NCBI GenBank assembly: GCA_017983755.1
Contig: JAGOAU010000014.1
Location: forward strand, 1 to 64,000
Length of the DNA stretch: 64,000 bases
DNA from: Azonexus sp.
GTDB taxonomy: Bacteria; Pseudomonadota; Gammaproteobacteria; Burkholderiales; Rhodocyclaceae
Direction: 5' to 3'
The notes below the pieces were generated by a model that made no database searches, was not told the DNA's origin, and saw only the letters and a program-made list of their open reading frames with translations. Below, piece by piece: positions 7,838-17,506 of the stretch. Positions within the stretch are counted from its first letter, which is position 1; each line of letters begins with the position of its first letter. A program made the translations under genes and the position numbers.

Positions 7838-9244
7838 ATGTCGAAGACACTTTACGACAAACTCTGGGAGAACCACGTCGTCCATCAGGAAGCTGACGGC
7901 ACGGCCCTCCTTTACATCGACCGTCACCTGGTGCATGAAGTAACCAGCCCGCAGGCCTTCGAGGGCCTCAAGCTGGCCGGCCGCAAGGCGTGGCGCATTT
8001 CGTCCATCGTCGCGACGGCCGACCACAACACGCCGACCGACCACTGGGACGAAGGAATCAAGGATCCGGTTTCGCGCCAGCAGGTCGAAACGCTCGATGC
8101 CAACATCCGCGAAGTCGGCGCGCTGGCCTATTTCCCCTTCAAGGATCCGAAGCAGGGCATCGTGCACGTGGTCGGTCCGGAAAACGGCGCGACGCTGCCT
8201 GGCATGACTGTCGTCTGCGGCGATTCGCATACCTCGACGCACGGGGCTTTTGCCTGTCTGGCACACGGTATCGGCACCTCGGAAGTCGAGCACGTGCTGG
8301 CCACGCAATGCCTGCTGCAGAAAAAGTCGAAGGCCATGCTGATCGCCGTCGACGGCAAACTCGGCAAGGGCGTCACCGCCAAGGACGTGGCGCTGGCCAT
8401 CATCGGCACCATCGGCACCGCCGGCGGCAACGGTTACGCCATCGAATTCGGCGGCAATGCCATCCGCGGCCTGTCGATGGAAGGGCGCATGACCCTGTGC
8501 AACATGGCCATCGAAGGCGGTGCGCGGATGGGCTTCGTTGCGGTCGACGACACTACGATCGAGTATTTGAAGGGCCGTCCGTTCTCGCCGAAGGGCGATA
8601 TCTGGGAGAAGGCCGTCGCCTACTGGCGCACCCTGCATTCCGACCCGGGCGCGCAGTTCGACCGCGTCGTCACGCTGAAGGCCGAGGATATCCGCCCGCA
8701 GGTGACCTGGGGCACGTCACCGGAAATGGTCGTCGCCATCGACGCTACCGTGCCGGACCCCGCCAAACAGTCCGATCCGGTCAAGCGCGAGGGGATGGAG
8801 CGCGCCCTGCAGTACATGGGACTGAATCCGAATACGCCGATCAAGCAGATCGCCATCGACAAGGTCTTCATCGGTTCCTGTACCAATTCGCGCATCGAGG
8901 ATCTGCGCGATGCCGCTTCCGTTCTCAAAGGGCGCCATATCGCCTCCAACGTCAAGCTGGCGCTTGCCGTGCCGGGTTCCGGCCTGGTCAAGCGCCAGGC
9001 CGAGGCCGAAGGGCTGGACAAGGTTTTCATCGCCGCCGGGTTCGAATGGCGCGAGCCGGGCTGCTCGATGTGTCTGGCGATGAATGCCGACCGCCTGGAA
9101 CCGGGCGAGCGTTGCGCGTCGACGTCGAACCGCAATTTCGAAGGCCGCCAGGGACCGGGAGGGCGGACGCATCTGCTCAGTCCGGCGATGGCGGCGGCGG
9201 CGGCAATTGCCGGCCGCTTTGCCGACGTGCGCGACGTGCTGTAA
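7838..9244 (+). CDS. leuC: 3-isopropylmalate dehydratase, large subunit
   Basis: With LeuD it isomerises 2- to 3-isopropylmalate in leucine synthesis. It is an aconitase-fold protein of 468 residues, normal for the family. The [4Fe-4S] ligands are visible: C348 in GSCTNSR, then C409 and C412 in [16 protein letters not shown] near residue 127 is the conserved substrate-site signature. It begins the run leuC, a small lipoprotein gene, leuD, leuB. The stretch FVAVDDT near residue 233 is coded by a copy of the dispersed motif. Confidence 0.97.
   Translation: MSKTLYDKLWENHVVHQEADGTALLYIDRHLVHEVTSPQAFEGLKLAGRKAWRISSIVATADHNTPTDHWDEGIKDPVSRQQVETLDANIREVGALAYFPFKDPKQGIVHVVGPENGATLPGMTVVCGDSHTSTHGAFACLAHGIGTSEVEHVLATQCLLQKKSKAMLIAVDGKLGKGVTAKDVALAIIGTIGTAGGNGYAIEFGGNAIRGLSMEGRMTLCNMAIEGGARMGFVAVDDTTIEYLKGRPFSPKGDIWEKAVAYWRTLHSDPGAQFDRVVTLKAEDIRPQVTWGTSPEMVVAIDATVPDPAKQSDPVKREGMERALQYMGLNPNTPIKQIAIDKVFIGSCTNSRIEDLRDAASVLKGRHIASNVKLALAVPGSGLVKRQAEAEGLDKVFIAAGFEWREPGCSMCLAMNADRLEPGERCASTSNRNFEGRQGPGGRTHLLSPAMAAAAAIAGRFADVRDVL
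8539..8548 (+). repeat. dispersed motif TGCGGTCGAC
   Basis: Inside leuC, in the codons for VAVDD. No A/T run is near. Confidence 0.85.
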
Positions 9245-9256
9245 GGAGAGAATGCC

Positions 9257-9376
9257 GTGAAACAAATGTTTGCCCTGATCGCCTGCGTGTTTGCCGTTGC
9301 GGCGTGCAACACGATGGAGGGTGTTGGCAAGGACATCAAGAAGGGTGGCGAAGCCATCGAGAAGGCAGCCAAGTAA
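9257..9376 (+). CDS. entericidin A/B-family small lipoprotein
   Basis: A 39-residue protein with a GTG start at 9257 and AGGAGA in good position before it. A short hydrophobic signal ends in a lipobox-like AVAAC (Cys17), so the mature lipoprotein would be about 23 residues, starting CNTMEGVGKDIKKGG. The GxGKDxKKGGxAIxxAA pattern is that of the EcnA/EcnB entericidins, membrane lipoproteins first described as an antidote and toxin pair. It fits exactly between leuC and leuD: the leuD ATG directly follows its stop codon. Only one member is present, so no toxin-antitoxin function is implied. Confidence 0.85.
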   Translation: MKQMFALIACVFAVAACNTMEGVGKDIKKGGEAIEKAAK

Positions 9377-10015
9377 ATGGAAAAATTCGTTCGTCTCGAA
9401 GGTTTGGTGGCACCGCTCGACCGCAGCAACGTCGATACCGACGCCATCATCCCGAAGCAATTCCTGAAATCGATCAAGCGTTCCGGCTTCGGCCCGAATG
9501 CCTTCGACGAATGGCGTTATATGGATGTCGGCCAGCCCGGCCAAGACAATTCCAATCGTCCGAAGAATCCGAATTTCGTGCTCAACCAGCTGCGCTATCA
9601 GGGCGCCGAGGTGCTGCTGACGCGCGCCAATTTCGGTTGTGGCAGCTCGCGCGAACACGCGCCGTGGGCGCTGCTCGATTTCGGCTTCAAGGCGATCATC
9701 GCCGAATCGTTTGCCGACATCTTTTTCAACAACTGCTTCAAGAACGGCATTCTGCCCATCGTGCTGCCGGCTGGCGAAGTCGAGGCGCTGTTCCAGCAGG
9801 TCGAGGCGACGCCGGGTTACAAGCTGCTCGTTGATCTGCCGTCGCAGGCGGTTGTGCGTCCCGATGGACATGCCATTCCGTTCCAGATCGACGCTTTCCG
9901 CAAGGAATGTTTGCTGAACGGCTGGGACGACATCGGCCTGACCTTGCGTCATGCCGAAAAAATCAGGGAATTCGAAGAAAAACGCAGAATCGACCAGCCT
10001 TGGTTGTTCGCGTAA
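9377..10015 (+). CDS. leuD: 3-isopropylmalate dehydratase, small subunit
   Basis: The swivel-domain subunit that completes the LeuC active site. [13 protein letters not shown] near residues 88-100 is the family signature, and SRNF-like loops are conserved. The length of 212 residues matches proteobacterial LeuD. The start abuts the stop codon of the entericidin-like gene with no gap, so translation is probably coupled. leuB follows after 12 bases. Confidence 0.97.
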   Translation: MEKFVRLEGLVAPLDRSNVDTDAIIPKQFLKSIKRSGFGPNAFDEWRYMDVGQPGQDNSNRPKNPNFVLNQLRYQGAEVLLTRANFGCGSSREHAPWALLDFGFKAIIAESFADIFFNNCFKNGILPIVLPAGEVEALFQQVEATPGYKLLVDLPSQAVVRPDGHAIPFQIDAFRKECLLNGWDDIGLTLRHAEKIREFEEKRRIDQPWLFA

Positions 10016-10027
10016 CAAGGAGACGAC

Positions 10028-11083
10028 ATGAAAATTTGCGTTCTGCCGGGCGACGGTATCGGCCCGGAAATTACCGCCGAGGCGGTGCGTGTTCTGAAGG
10101 CGCTCGATCTCAAGTTCGAGATGGAAGGAGCCCTGCTGGGCGGCAGCGCGGTCGACGCGACCGGCAACCCCTATCCCGAAGCGACCCAGAAGCTGGCGCG
10201 TGCGGCCGACGCTATCCTGCTCGGCGCCGTCGGCGGACCGAAGTGGGATGCTCTGCCGCGCGAGCAGCGCCCCGAGCGCGGCCTGCTCGGCATCCGAAAG
10301 GATCTGAATCTGTTTGCCAACCTGCGTCCGGCGATTCTTTACCCGGAACTGGCCAATGCCTCGACGCTGAAGGCGGAGGTCGTGGCTGGTCTCGACATAC
10401 TGATCATCCGCGAACTGACCGGCGACATCTACTTCGGCCAGCCGCGCGGCGTGCGCGAGGAAAACGGCGAGCGTGTCGGCTTCAACACCATGGTCTACAG
10501 CGAGTCGGAAATCCGCCGCATCGGCCATGTCGCCTTCCAGGCCGCGCAGAAGCGCAACAAGAAGCTGTGCTCGGTCGACAAGATGAACGTGCTCGAATGC
10601 ACGCAGCTATGGCGCGACGTGATGATCGAGATCGCGCACGACTACCCGGATGTCGAACTCAGCCACATGCTGGTCGACAACGCCGCGATGCAGCTGGTCA
10701 AGGCACCCAAGCAGTTCGATGTGATGGTCACCGGGAACATGTTCGGCGACATCCTGTCCGACGAGGCCTCGATGCTGACCGGCTCGATCGGCATGCTGCC
10801 GTCCGCCTCGCTCGACGACAAAAACAAGGGACTCTACGAACCGTCGCACGGTTCGGCGCCGGACATCGCCGGCCAGGGCGTGGCCAATCCGCTGGCCACC
10901 ATCCTGTCGGCAGCGATGATGCTGCGCTATACCTTCGGGCTGGAAGAGCAGGCACTGCGCGTCGAAAATGCGGTCAAAAAAGTCTTGGCGCAAGGCTATC
11001 GTACCGGCGACATCTACGAGCGCGGGACCAACAAGGTCGGGACGAAGGAAATGGGCGACGCCGTGCTGGCGGCGCTGGCGTAA
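10028..11083 (+). CDS. leuB: 3-isopropylmalate dehydrogenase
   Basis: Oxidises and decarboxylates 3-isopropylmalate to 2-oxoisocaproate with NAD+. Visible are the N-terminal [10 protein letters not shown], the GAVGGPKWD loop near residue 70, [10 protein letters not shown] near 135 and the nucleotide-site [15 protein letters not shown] near 277. The length of 351 residues is normal for a homodimeric enzyme. It is the last leucine gene of the run; asd follows after about 50 bases and has its own ribosome site (GGAGAGAG). Confidence 0.97.
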   Translation: MKICVLPGDGIGPEITAEAVRVLKALDLKFEMEGALLGGSAVDATGNPYPEATQKLARAADAILLGAVGGPKWDALPREQRPERGLLGIRKDLNLFANLRPAILYPELANASTLKAEVVAGLDILIIRELTGDIYFGQPRGVREENGERVGFNTMVYSESEIRRIGHVAFQAAQKRNKKLCSVDKMNVLECTQLWRDVMIEIAHDYPDVELSHMLVDNAAMQLVKAPKQFDVMVTGNMFGDILSDEASMLTGSIGMLPSASLDDKNKGLYEPSHGSAPDIAGQGVANPLATILSAAMMLRYTFGLEEQALRVENAVKKVLAQGYRTGDIYERGTNKVGTKEMGDAVLAALA

Positions 11084-11134
11084 ACCGAACGACGGGTTCG
11101 GGCGTTAAATAAAGATTAATTCGGAGAGAGAGTC

Positions 11135-12268
11135 ATGAAGAAGGTTGGTCTGGTCGGTTGGCGTGGCATGGTCGGTTCCGTGCTGATGCAGCGCATGGTC
11201 GAAGAGGGCGATTTCGCCCATATCGATCCGGTTTATTTCTCGACGTCCGCCGCCGGCGGCAAGGCACCGGTGTTCGACGGCAAGGAAGCCTCGCTGCCGT
11301 TGCAGAACGCGTCGGATATCGAGGCGCTGAAGGCCTGTGAAATCATCATCACCTGCCAGGGCGGCGACTACACCAAGGAAGTCTTTCCCAAGCTGCGTGC
11401 CACCGGCTGGAACGGTCACTGGATCGACGCCGCCTCTGCGCTGCGCATGGCCGACGACGCCGTGATCATCCTCGACCCGGTCAACATGAACGTGATCAAG
11501 GATTCGCTGGCCAAGGGGGGCAAGAACTGGATCGGCGGCAACTGTACGGTGTCGCTGATGCTGATGGGCCTCGGCGGCCTGTTCCAGAACGACCTGATCG
11601 AATGGGCAACCTCGATGACCTATCAGGCGGCTTCCGGTGCTGGCGCACAGAACATGCGCGAGCTGATTTCCCAGATGGGCGCCATCCACTCATCGGTCGC
11701 CGACCTGCTGGCCGATCCGGCTTCCGCTATTCTTGACATCGACCGCAAGGTTGCCGAGACCATCCGCTCCGATGCCTTCCCGAAGAAGAATTTCCGTAAC
11801 ACCCCGCTCGCCGGCTCGCTGATTCCGTGGATTGACGTGCCGGTCGAAGGCGGTCAGTCCAAGGAAGAGTGGAAGGGCGGCGCCGAATGCAACAAGATTC
11901 TCGGCAAGCCGGCTTTCCGTTCGCCGGGCTCGATTCCCATCGACGGCCTGTGCGTGCGCATCGGCGCCATGCGTTGCCACAGCCAGGCGCTGACCATCAA
12001 GTTGAAGAAGGATGTGCCGCTCGACGAAATCAGCGACATGCTGGCCAAGGCCAACCCGTGGGCCAAGGTCGTGCCGAACGATCGCGAAATTTCCGAACGC
12101 GAGCTGACCCCGGCCGCCGTCACCGGCACGCTGACCGTGCCGGTCGGCCGCCTGCACAAGATGGCGATGGGACCGGAGTATCTGGCTGCCTTCACCTGCG
12201 GCGACCAGTTGCTGTGGGGCGCTGCCGAGCCGCTGCGCCGCATGCTGCGCATTTTGCTGGACGCGTGA
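11135..12268 (+). CDS. asd: aspartate-semialdehyde dehydrogenase
   Basis: Reduces aspartyl phosphate to aspartate semialdehyde, the branch point to lysine, methionine and threonine. The NADP-binding GWRGMVGS is at residues 8-15 and the catalytic Cys137 lies in [10 protein letters not shown] conserved His follows in [10 protein letters not shown] near 275. The length of 377 is typical of the Gram-negative type. It closes the leucine gene run and is followed by a clear terminator. Its product feeds dapB (46 kb) and the methionine gene metZ (24 kb) in this window. Confidence 0.97.
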   Translation: MKKVGLVGWRGMVGSVLMQRMVEEGDFAHIDPVYFSTSAAGGKAPVFDGKEASLPLQNASDIEALKACEIIITCQGGDYTKEVFPKLRATGWNGHWIDAASALRMADDAVIILDPVNMNVIKDSLAKGGKNWIGGNCTVSLMLMGLGGLFQNDLIEWATSMTYQAASGAGAQNMRELISQMGAIHSSVADLLADPASAILDIDRKVAETIRSDAFPKKNFRNTPLAGSLIPWIDVPVEGGQSKEEWKGGAECNKILGKPAFRSPGSIPIDGLCVRIGAMRCHSQALTIKLKKDVPLDEISDMLAKANPWAKVVPNDREISERELTPAAVTGTLTVPVGRLHKMAMGPEYLAAFTCGDQLLWGAAEPLRRMLRILLDA

Positions 12269-12286
12269 TCACGTCACGTCGTCAGG

Positions 12287-12315
12287 AAAACCGGGGCTGC
12301 GACCCCGGTTTTTTT
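12287..12315 (+). terminator. rho-independent terminator after asd
   Basis: AAAACCGGGG and CCCCGGTTTT form a ten-pair stem around CTGCGA, followed by further Ts. It ends the leu-asd run before fimV. Confidence 0.92.
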
Positions 12316-12372
12316 ATGTTGGAAATATGCCAAAAGCCGCTGTTTAGAAGCCGGATTAGCTTGCATTGCTAA

Positions 12373-15300
12373 GTGCATGATGTTAATTTGAAAGTCCCGA
12401 ATTCGACGCTCAGGATGGGTGGCGCCGTGACAGACACGACCAAGACAAATTTCAAAAAACGCGCAGCGGCCGTGGCTGTTGCTTCCTGCTTATCATTCGC
12501 TCCCTGGCTGGCCGAGGCCGCGGGTCTGGGCAAGATAACCGTTCTCTCCGGGCTGGGGCAGCCGTTGCGGGCAGAGATCGAGCTCAACGCGTCGCGTGCC
12601 GAGTTGGCCGGGATGTCGGCACGACTTGCGCCGCAGTCGGCCTTCCGCGAGGCGGGAATCGACTATGCATCTTCGCTGTATGACCTGCGTTTCTCCATCG
12701 AGAAGCGCAGCAATGGCATGCCGGTGCTCAAGGTCACTTCCGCCAAGCCGGTCAACGATCCTTTCATGGATTTCCTGGTCGAGCTGAACTGGCCGGCCGG
12801 ACCTACCGTCCGTGAATACACCTTCCTGCTCGACCCGCCTGAGGTGGCTGCCAGGGCGGCCGGGCGTCCGGTTTCCTCCGCCGAGGCCAGAGTCGTCGAA
12901 ACGGTGCGCGGTCCGGCGGCTGCGCCGGCGACGACGACGGTGAGGTCGGAAACGCCGAGGCCGGCAGCAGTGGCGCCGCGGGCAACGGAATCGAAAAAGC
13001 CTGGCGAACAGGGGACCCATCTGGTTCAGCAGGGCGAAACACTGCGCAAGATTGCCGGTGAGACAAAGTACGATGGGGTCTCGCTGGAACAGATGCTGGT
13101 CGGCTTGTTCAAGAAGAACCCGGATGCCTTCATCGGCGATAACATCAATCGCCTCAAGGCCGGGGCGATTCTCAATGTTCCCGACAAGGCCACCGTGGCT
13201 GCCGTGCCGGAAGCCGAGGCAAGGAAAGTTTACGTGACGCAGGCCGGCGACTGGAACGCCTATCGCCAGAAGCTGGCTGCGGCGACAGTCAAGGGGCAGC
13301 CCAAGCAGGAAGATGCGGCCCAGAGCGCCGCCGGAAAAATCACCGCGCGCGTGGAAGAAAAAGCCTCGCCGACCGAGCAGGCCAAGGATCAGGTCAAGGT
13401 TTCGCGGGCTGAAGCAGCCGCGAAGGGCGCTGCGGGTGGCAGGCCGGCTGCAGCGGTCGAGGAGGATCTGATCGCCAAGGACAAGGCACTCAAGGAAGCG
13501 CAGGACCGGCTGGCAGTCCTGGAAAAGAATGTCGTGGAACTGCAGAAACTGGTCGATATGAAGACCCAGCGTCTGGCAGAGCTGCAACTGCAGGCATCCG
13601 GCAAGAAGGAAGAAGCCAAGCCGGCAGCGCCTGCCGAACCACCCAAGCCGGTCGTTCCGGCCGAGCCGCCGAAGGTCGCCGAGGCCGCGCCGGTTGTCGA
13701 GGCGCCAAAACCTGCCGAAGAAGTCAAGCCTGCAGAGCCGCCTAAGGTCGCGGAGGCCAAGCCTCAGGAACCTGTCAAGGCACCGGCACCGGTCCAGGCA
13801 AAAGCGCCTGAATCGGATTTCGATCCCCTTCCGCTGATTGGCGGTGGCGGGGTGCTGGCACTGCTGGCTGGCTATTTTCTGCTCCGGCGCCGGCGCTCCG
13901 AACCGGAGCCCGAGCTCACTGCCGCGATTCCCGGACCATCCAGCCTGGGGCCGAATTCGGTTTTCCGGATGACTGGCGGGCAGAGTGTGGATACCGGCAA
14001 CGTACCTCTGCAGACTGGAGATTTCAGCCAAACCGGGCCGGGCACCATCGATACCGATGAAGTCGATCCGGTTGCCGAAGCCGATGTGTATATGGCCTAC
14101 GGGCGGGATGCGCAGGCCGAGGAAATCCTGATCGAAGCCCTGCGCAAGGATCCGCATCGCACCGCCATCCATGCCAAGCTTCTCGAGATTTATTCCAATC
14201 GTAAGAGCGTCAAGCAATTCGATACGCTGGCCAGTGAGCTCTACGCGCAGACCGGTGGCGTTGGTGCGGAATGGGAAAAGGTCGCCGCAATGGGTGCGGC
14301 TCTCGATCCGGAGAACCCGCTGTATTCAGGTGGTCGGTCCGCGGCGCCCGCCGAGGCCGGGAGCGCGCCGGCAAGTGCCCAGACGGATGGGGCGCGGGCG
14401 ACGATGGTGCTTCCAGGCACGCTGGGCGTGATGGCGGCAGCAGCGGCAGCAGAGGAACTCGCCGTTCCGCAGCTGCCGGTGGAAGAGGTGCCTGAACCTG
14501 CTGTCCAGCGGGCCGATGAGATCGATTTTGGCCATTCGGTCGTGAGCGGCGACGTCAATGCCCTCGATTTCGATCTCGACAGCCCGGCGCAGTCGCCGGA
14601 CCAGACCTTTGCGCAGGCGCCGGAGGTGGTCGAGTCGCTGCCGGAAATGGAGGCAATCGACTTCGATCTTGGCGCACCGGCAGCGGAGCCGTTCGCTACA
14701 ACCGAGGTCAATCCGCAATTGCCGGCCAGCGAGACGCTCGTCATGGGCAACACCGGTGTCGAAAGCGATTTCTCCGAAACCTTCATCGGCTTTGAGCCAA
14801 CCATGGTCCAGCAGGGCGAGCTGGTTCAACCGGAAGCAGGCCTGATCGACTTCCAGCTTGATACCGGCGTCCCGGCAGCGGAAACCGTGGTCGATCCAGC
14901 GGCCATGGTCGTCGGCGGCGACTACGGTAGCGATACCATGGTCAATCCGCAGGTGCTGCAGGAATCCATGATCGGCAATAACCTATTGGCGGAAACCGTG
15001 GTCAATCCGGCGGTCGTTCAATCGACCGGCAACGACCAGACTATCGTGGACGGCAATGCCGGTATGAACCTCGACGTCAATGCCGATGCTGCCGAATTCG
15101 ATGTCAGTCTCAGCGAATCCGTCTTCATCGGTCAGCCGATGCCGGTCCCCGAGTTCGACATGACCTCGATCAATCTGGATCTTGGTGCCGATGCCACGGA
15201 GCAGACCCAGGTCGCCGATTTCTCGGGCAACTTTGCTGGCGATGCGATGCCCGGCGGGCAGGGTAACGAGGAAGTGGGAACCAAGCTGGCGCTGGCCAAG

Positions 15301-15420
15301 GCCTACGAGGAAATGGGTGACCATGCTCAGGCCCGCGAGTTGCTGCAGGAGGTGATGGCCGAAGGCAACGGCGATCTGGTGGAGCAGGCCCGCGAGATTA
15401 TTGGCCGCCTGCGCGGTTAG
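12373..15420 (+). CDS. fimV: FimV-like pilus assembly / polar hub protein
   Basis: A large (1015 residues at most) inner-membrane protein of the FimV/HubP type, which organises type IV pili and polar protein localisation. In order: a signal peptide, the FimV N-terminal domain with LGKITVLSGLGQPLRAEI (about 50-150), a peptidoglycan-binding LysM (about 214-272), a coiled coil (364-409), a Pro/Ala/Lys/Glu-rich linker, a membrane segment (LIGGGGVLALLAGYFLL, 487-505) with RRRR behind it, an acidic cytoplasmic region with TPR-like parts, and the FimV C-terminal motif (967-1015). Three starts are possible: GTG 12373, ATG 12415 and GTG 12427. The last has the best ribosome site (AGGATGGG) and gives a compact signal peptide. 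Confidence 0.93.
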   Translation: MHDVNLKVPNSTLRMGGAVTDTTKTNFKKRAAAVAVASCLSFAPWLAEAAGLGKITVLSGLGQPLRAEIELNASRAELAGMSARLAPQSAFREAGIDYASSLYDLRFSIEKRSNGMPVLKVTSAKPVNDPFMDFLVELNWPAGPTVREYTFLLDPPEVAARAAGRPVSSAEARVVETVRGPAAAPATTTVRSETPRPAAVAPRATESKKPGEQGTHLVQQGETLRKIAGETKYDGVSLEQMLVGLFKKNPDAFIGDNINRLKAGAILNVPDKATVAAVPEAEARKVYVTQAGDWNAYRQKLAAATVKGQPKQEDAAQSAAGKITARVEEKASPTEQAKDQVKVSRAEAAAKGAAGGRPAAAVEEDLIAKDKALKEAQDRLAVLEKNVVELQKLVDMKTQRLAELQLQASGKKEEAKPAAPAEPPKPVVPAEPPKVAEAAPVVEAPKPAEEVKPAEPPKVAEAKPQEPVKAPAPVQAKAPESDFDPLPLIGGGGVLALLAGYFLLRRRRSEPEPELTAAIPGPSSLGPNSVFRMTGGQSVDTGNVPLQTGDFSQTGPGTIDTDEVDPVAEADVYMAYGRDAQAEEILIEALRKDPHRTAIHAKLLEIYSNRKSVKQFDTLASELYAQTGGVGAEWEKVAAMGAALDPENPLYSGGRSAAPAEAGSAPASAQTDGARATMVLPGTLGVMAAAAAAEELAVPQLPVEEVPEPAVQRADEIDFGHSVVSGDVNALDFDLDSPAQSPDQTFAQAPEVVESLPEMEAIDFDLGAPAAEPFATTEVNPQLPASETLVMGNTGVESDFSETFIGFEPTMVQQGELVQPEAGLIDFQLDTGVPAAETVVDPAAMVVGGDYGSDTMVNPQVLQESMIGNNLLAETVVNPAVVQSTGNDQTIVDGNAGMNLDVNADAAEFDVSLSESVFIGQPMPVPEFDMTSINLDLGADATEQTQVADFSGNFAGDAMPGGQGNEEVGTKLALAKAYEEMGDHAQARELLQEVMAEGNGDLVEQAREIIGRLRG

Positions 15421-15438
15421 AATTCGGGTTTGCGTACG

Positions 15439-15467
15439 GCACATGGCCCCCGCGTGGGGCCATGTGC
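15439..15467. terminator. 12-bp perfect hairpin after fimV
   Basis: GCACATGGCCCC and GGGGCCATGTGC pair around CGCGT. The following bases (ATTTCAGG) are only weakly T-rich, so it may be an attenuating or terminating structure. It covers both candidate start codons of the next gene (15443 and 15464). Confidence 0.5.
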
Positions 15468-16081
15468 ATTTCAGGGCCGGTTTTTTGCATCCATCTACAG
15501 TATTGCTGGTTTGCCTGACAGGGATTGTCGTCATCCAGTTCCTGGGCTATGGCGGGCTGGGGTTGGTATTGCTTCTGCTGCTATCGACCTTCCGGCGGAT
15601 TCTGCCCGGCTGGCGGGTGTTGCTGCGCCGCCTGCGCTGGCTGTTGCTGAGCGTCTGGTTGATACTGGCCTATGGGACCGCCGGTGACGCGCTCTTCGAT
15701 CTGGCCTGGTTGCCGACGCATGAGGGCGCGGCGGAAGCGACGCTGCATGTGGCGCGCCTGGTGTTGATGCTGGGCTGCCTGGCTTGGATGTTTGCCCGGC
15801 TCGGGCGTCAGGGGCTGCTGGTTGCGCTGGTGTCGCTGCTGCGTCCGTTGTCGCGCCGCGGCGTGGCGACCGACCGGTTGGTGGTGCGTTTATCGCTGGT
15901 GATGGAGAATCTGCAGACCGAGTTGCCGAAGGGCGCATGGCGAAGCATGCTGGATGGAGATGCTGGCGGGGATGACGGACCGGCGAAATTGCAGGTCGAG
16001 GTGCCCTCCTGGCATCTTGTCGATTATCTTGCCTGCCTTGGGGTACTGGTTCTTTCAATAGGCGCAGTCGCGTTGGGGTGA
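15464..16081 (+). CDS. predicted membrane protein, CbiQ/EcfT-like
   Basis: About 205 residues with four or five hydrophobic segments (for example LLVCLTGIVVIQFLGYGG and LGLVLLLLLSTF) and a cytoplasmic stretch containing LLRPLSRRGVATDRLVVRLSLVMENLQ. That stretch resembles the coupling-helix region of the T component (CbiQ/EcfT) of energy-coupling-factor importers. No ATPase or S component is adjacent. The start is uncertain: GTG 15464 is listed, ATG 15443 is possible, and both lie in the hairpin after fimV. It ends five bases before truA. The family assignment is tentative. Confidence 0.6.
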   Translation: MHFRAGFLHPSTVLLVCLTGIVVIQFLGYGGLGLVLLLLLSTFRRILPGWRVLLRRLRWLLLSVWLILAYGTAGDALFDLAWLPTHEGAAEATLHVARLVLMLGCLAWMFARLGRQGLLVALVSLLRPLSRRGVATDRLVVRLSLVMENLQTELPKGAWRSMLDGDAGGDDGPAKLQVEVPSWHLVDYLACLGVLVLSIGAVALG

Positions 16082-16085
16082 ATGG

Positions 16086-16883
16086 GTGGCGGTGAAGAGA
16101 ATTGCCCTGGGGGTCGAATATTGCGGGACATCGTTTCGTGGCTGGCAGAGCCAGGCGCACGGCGCTACCGTGCAGGACGCCCTGGAGTCTGCACTGCGTG
16201 AAATTGCCGGCGCGGTGGTCGGCGTAATCTGCGCCGGGCGGACCGATGCCGGCGTTCATGCCAGCCAGCAGGTCGTCCATTTCGATGCGCCGGTGGAGCG
16301 CCCCATAACGGCCTGGGTGCGCGGCGTAAATTCGCATTTGCCGGATGGGGTGGCGGTCCGCTGGGCGCAGCCGGTCGCCGGAGATTTTCATGCCCGCTTC
16401 AGCGCGCGCGGGCGGCGCTATCGCTACTTACTGCTTAATCGCCCGCAACGTGCCGGTCTGTGGCATGGGCGGGTCGGCTGGTTTCACGGGCAACTTGATC
16501 TGGCGGCAATGCAGGATGCCTGCGGTCGACTGCTTGGCGAGCACGATTTCTCGGCGTTTCGTGCAGCCGAATGCCAAGCAAAGACAGCGGTCAAGACATT
16601 GTCGCGCGCCAAAGTTCGACAATACGGCTCGCTGCTGGTCTTCGACTTCGAGGCCAGTGCCTTTCTCCATCACATGGTGCGCAATCTGGTCGGTACGCTG
16701 GTCTATATTGGCAAGGGGGCGCAAGCGCCGGCCTGGATCGACGAATTGCTGCAGATGAAGGATCGCCGGCTCGCGGCGCCGACTTTTTCGCCGGACGGCC
16801 TGTATTTCCGTGGCCCGGTCTACGAACCGCATTGGGGCCTGCCCGACCCGGAAGATGACTTTCTCGATGGAGTGTTGAAGTGA
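16086..16883 (+). CDS. truA: tRNA pseudouridine(38-40) synthase
   Basis: Converts uridines 38, 39 and 40 in the anticodon stem-loop of many tRNAs. The catalytic Asp54 sits in GRTDAGVHA, and RRYRYLLLNR (residues 101-110) and the HHMVRNLVG segment near 196 are conserved. The GTG start at 16086 gives the expected N-terminus and a 265-residue protein. Its stop overlaps the start of trpF by four bases, so the pair is probably translationally coupled; this truA-trpF-trpB-trpA order is common in betaproteobacteria. Confidence 0.96.
   Translation: MAVKRIALGVEYCGTSFRGWQSQAHGATVQDALESALREIAGAVVGVICAGRTDAGVHASQQVVHFDAPVERPITAWVRGVNSHLPDGVAVRWAQPVAGDFHARFSARGRRYRYLLLNRPQRAGLWHGRVGWFHGQLDLAAMQDACGRLLGEHDFSAFRAAECQAKTAVKTLSRAKVRQYGSLLVFDFEASAFLHHMVRNLVGTLVYIGKGAQAPAWIDELLQMKDRRLAAPTFSPDGLYFRGPVYEPHWGLPDPEDDFLDGVLK
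16521..16530 (+). repeat. dispersed motif TGCGGTCGAC
   Basis: Inside truA (codons for CGRLL). It is preceded by CC rather than the usual GT or GC, so it is the least typical left flank. Confidence 0.75.
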
Positions 16884-17506
16884 AAACCCGGATCAAGATT
16901 TGCGGCATGATGCGCGAAGAGGATGTCGACGCGGCGTTGGCGGCCGGTGCCGATGCCATCGGCTTTGTTTTCTATCCAGCCAGCCCGCGTTACGTGACGC
17001 CGCAGCGGGCGGCCGAACTGGCGAAGCGGATTCCGCCTTTCGTCGATGTCGTCGGCCTCTTCGTCAATGAGACGCCGGAAGTCGTTCGCGCCGCCTGCGC
17101 AACCCTGCCGATCAACGTCCTGCAGTTCCATGGCGACGAGGATGCAGCCTATTGCCGGCAGTTTTCGCGACCCTGGCTGCGGGCGGCGCGGGTGAGGGCG
17201 GGGCTTGATCTGGTAGAATTCGCCCGCTCGTTTCCCGATGCCCGGGGTCTGTTGCTGGATGCCTTTGTCGACGGCTACGGCGGCGGTGGCCATGTTTTCG
17301 ACTGGACGCTGATTCCGCCCGAACTGCCTTCGTTTTTGGTGCTTTCCGGCGGGTTGACCGCAGCCAACGTCGGCGAGGCGATTCGTCGTGTGCGACCAGT
17401 TGCGGTCGACGTGTCTTCCGGGGTCGAAATGAGCAAGGGCATCAAGGATCACTCGAAAATCGCCGCCTTCGTGGCGGCCGTACGGAAAGCCGATGAGTCA
17501 ATATAA
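16880..17506 (+). CDS. trpF: phosphoribosylanthranilate isomerase
   Basis: Performs the Amadori rearrangement of phosphoribosylanthranilate in tryptophan synthesis. The general base Cys8 is in KICGM and the general acid Asp127 in [21 protein letters not shown] near residue 32 and the phosphate-binding [10 protein letters not shown] near 155 complete the TIM-barrel signatures. It is 208 residues long. The end overlaps trpB by 14 bases. It carries two copies of the dispersed motif 48 bases apart in opposite orientation. Confidence 0.96.
   Translation: MKTRIKICGMMREEDVDAALAAGADAIGFVFYPASPRYVTPQRAAELAKRIPPFVDVVGLFVNETPEVVRAACATLPINVLQFHGDEDAAYCRQFSRPWLRAARVRAGLDLVEFARSFPDARGLLLDAFVDGYGGGGHVFDWTLIPPELPSFLVLSGGLTAANVGEAIRRVRPVAVDVSSGVEMSKGIKDHSKIAAFVAAVRKADESI
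17353..17362 (-). repeat. dispersed motif (as GTTGACCGCA)
   Basis: Inside trpF, in the codons for GLTAAN of the phosphate-binding loop. Confidence 0.85.
17401..17410 (+). repeat. dispersed motif TGCGGTCGAC
   Basis: Inside trpF (codons for VAVDV), facing the copy at 17353. Confidence 0.85.

Noticed and set aside
9417..9430. Near-copies of the motif such as TCGACCGCAGCAAC in leuD, and others with TCGACCGC
   Set aside because: They lack the first G of the core and often encode common peptides (LDR, FDR), so they were not counted.
8717..10528. A 603-codon open frame antisense to leuC, leuD and leuB
   Set aside because: It mirrors the codon bias of real genes on the other strand, has no ribosome site and resembles no family; the same holds for long antisense frames at 24361-26145, 35192-37234 and 53593-55455.
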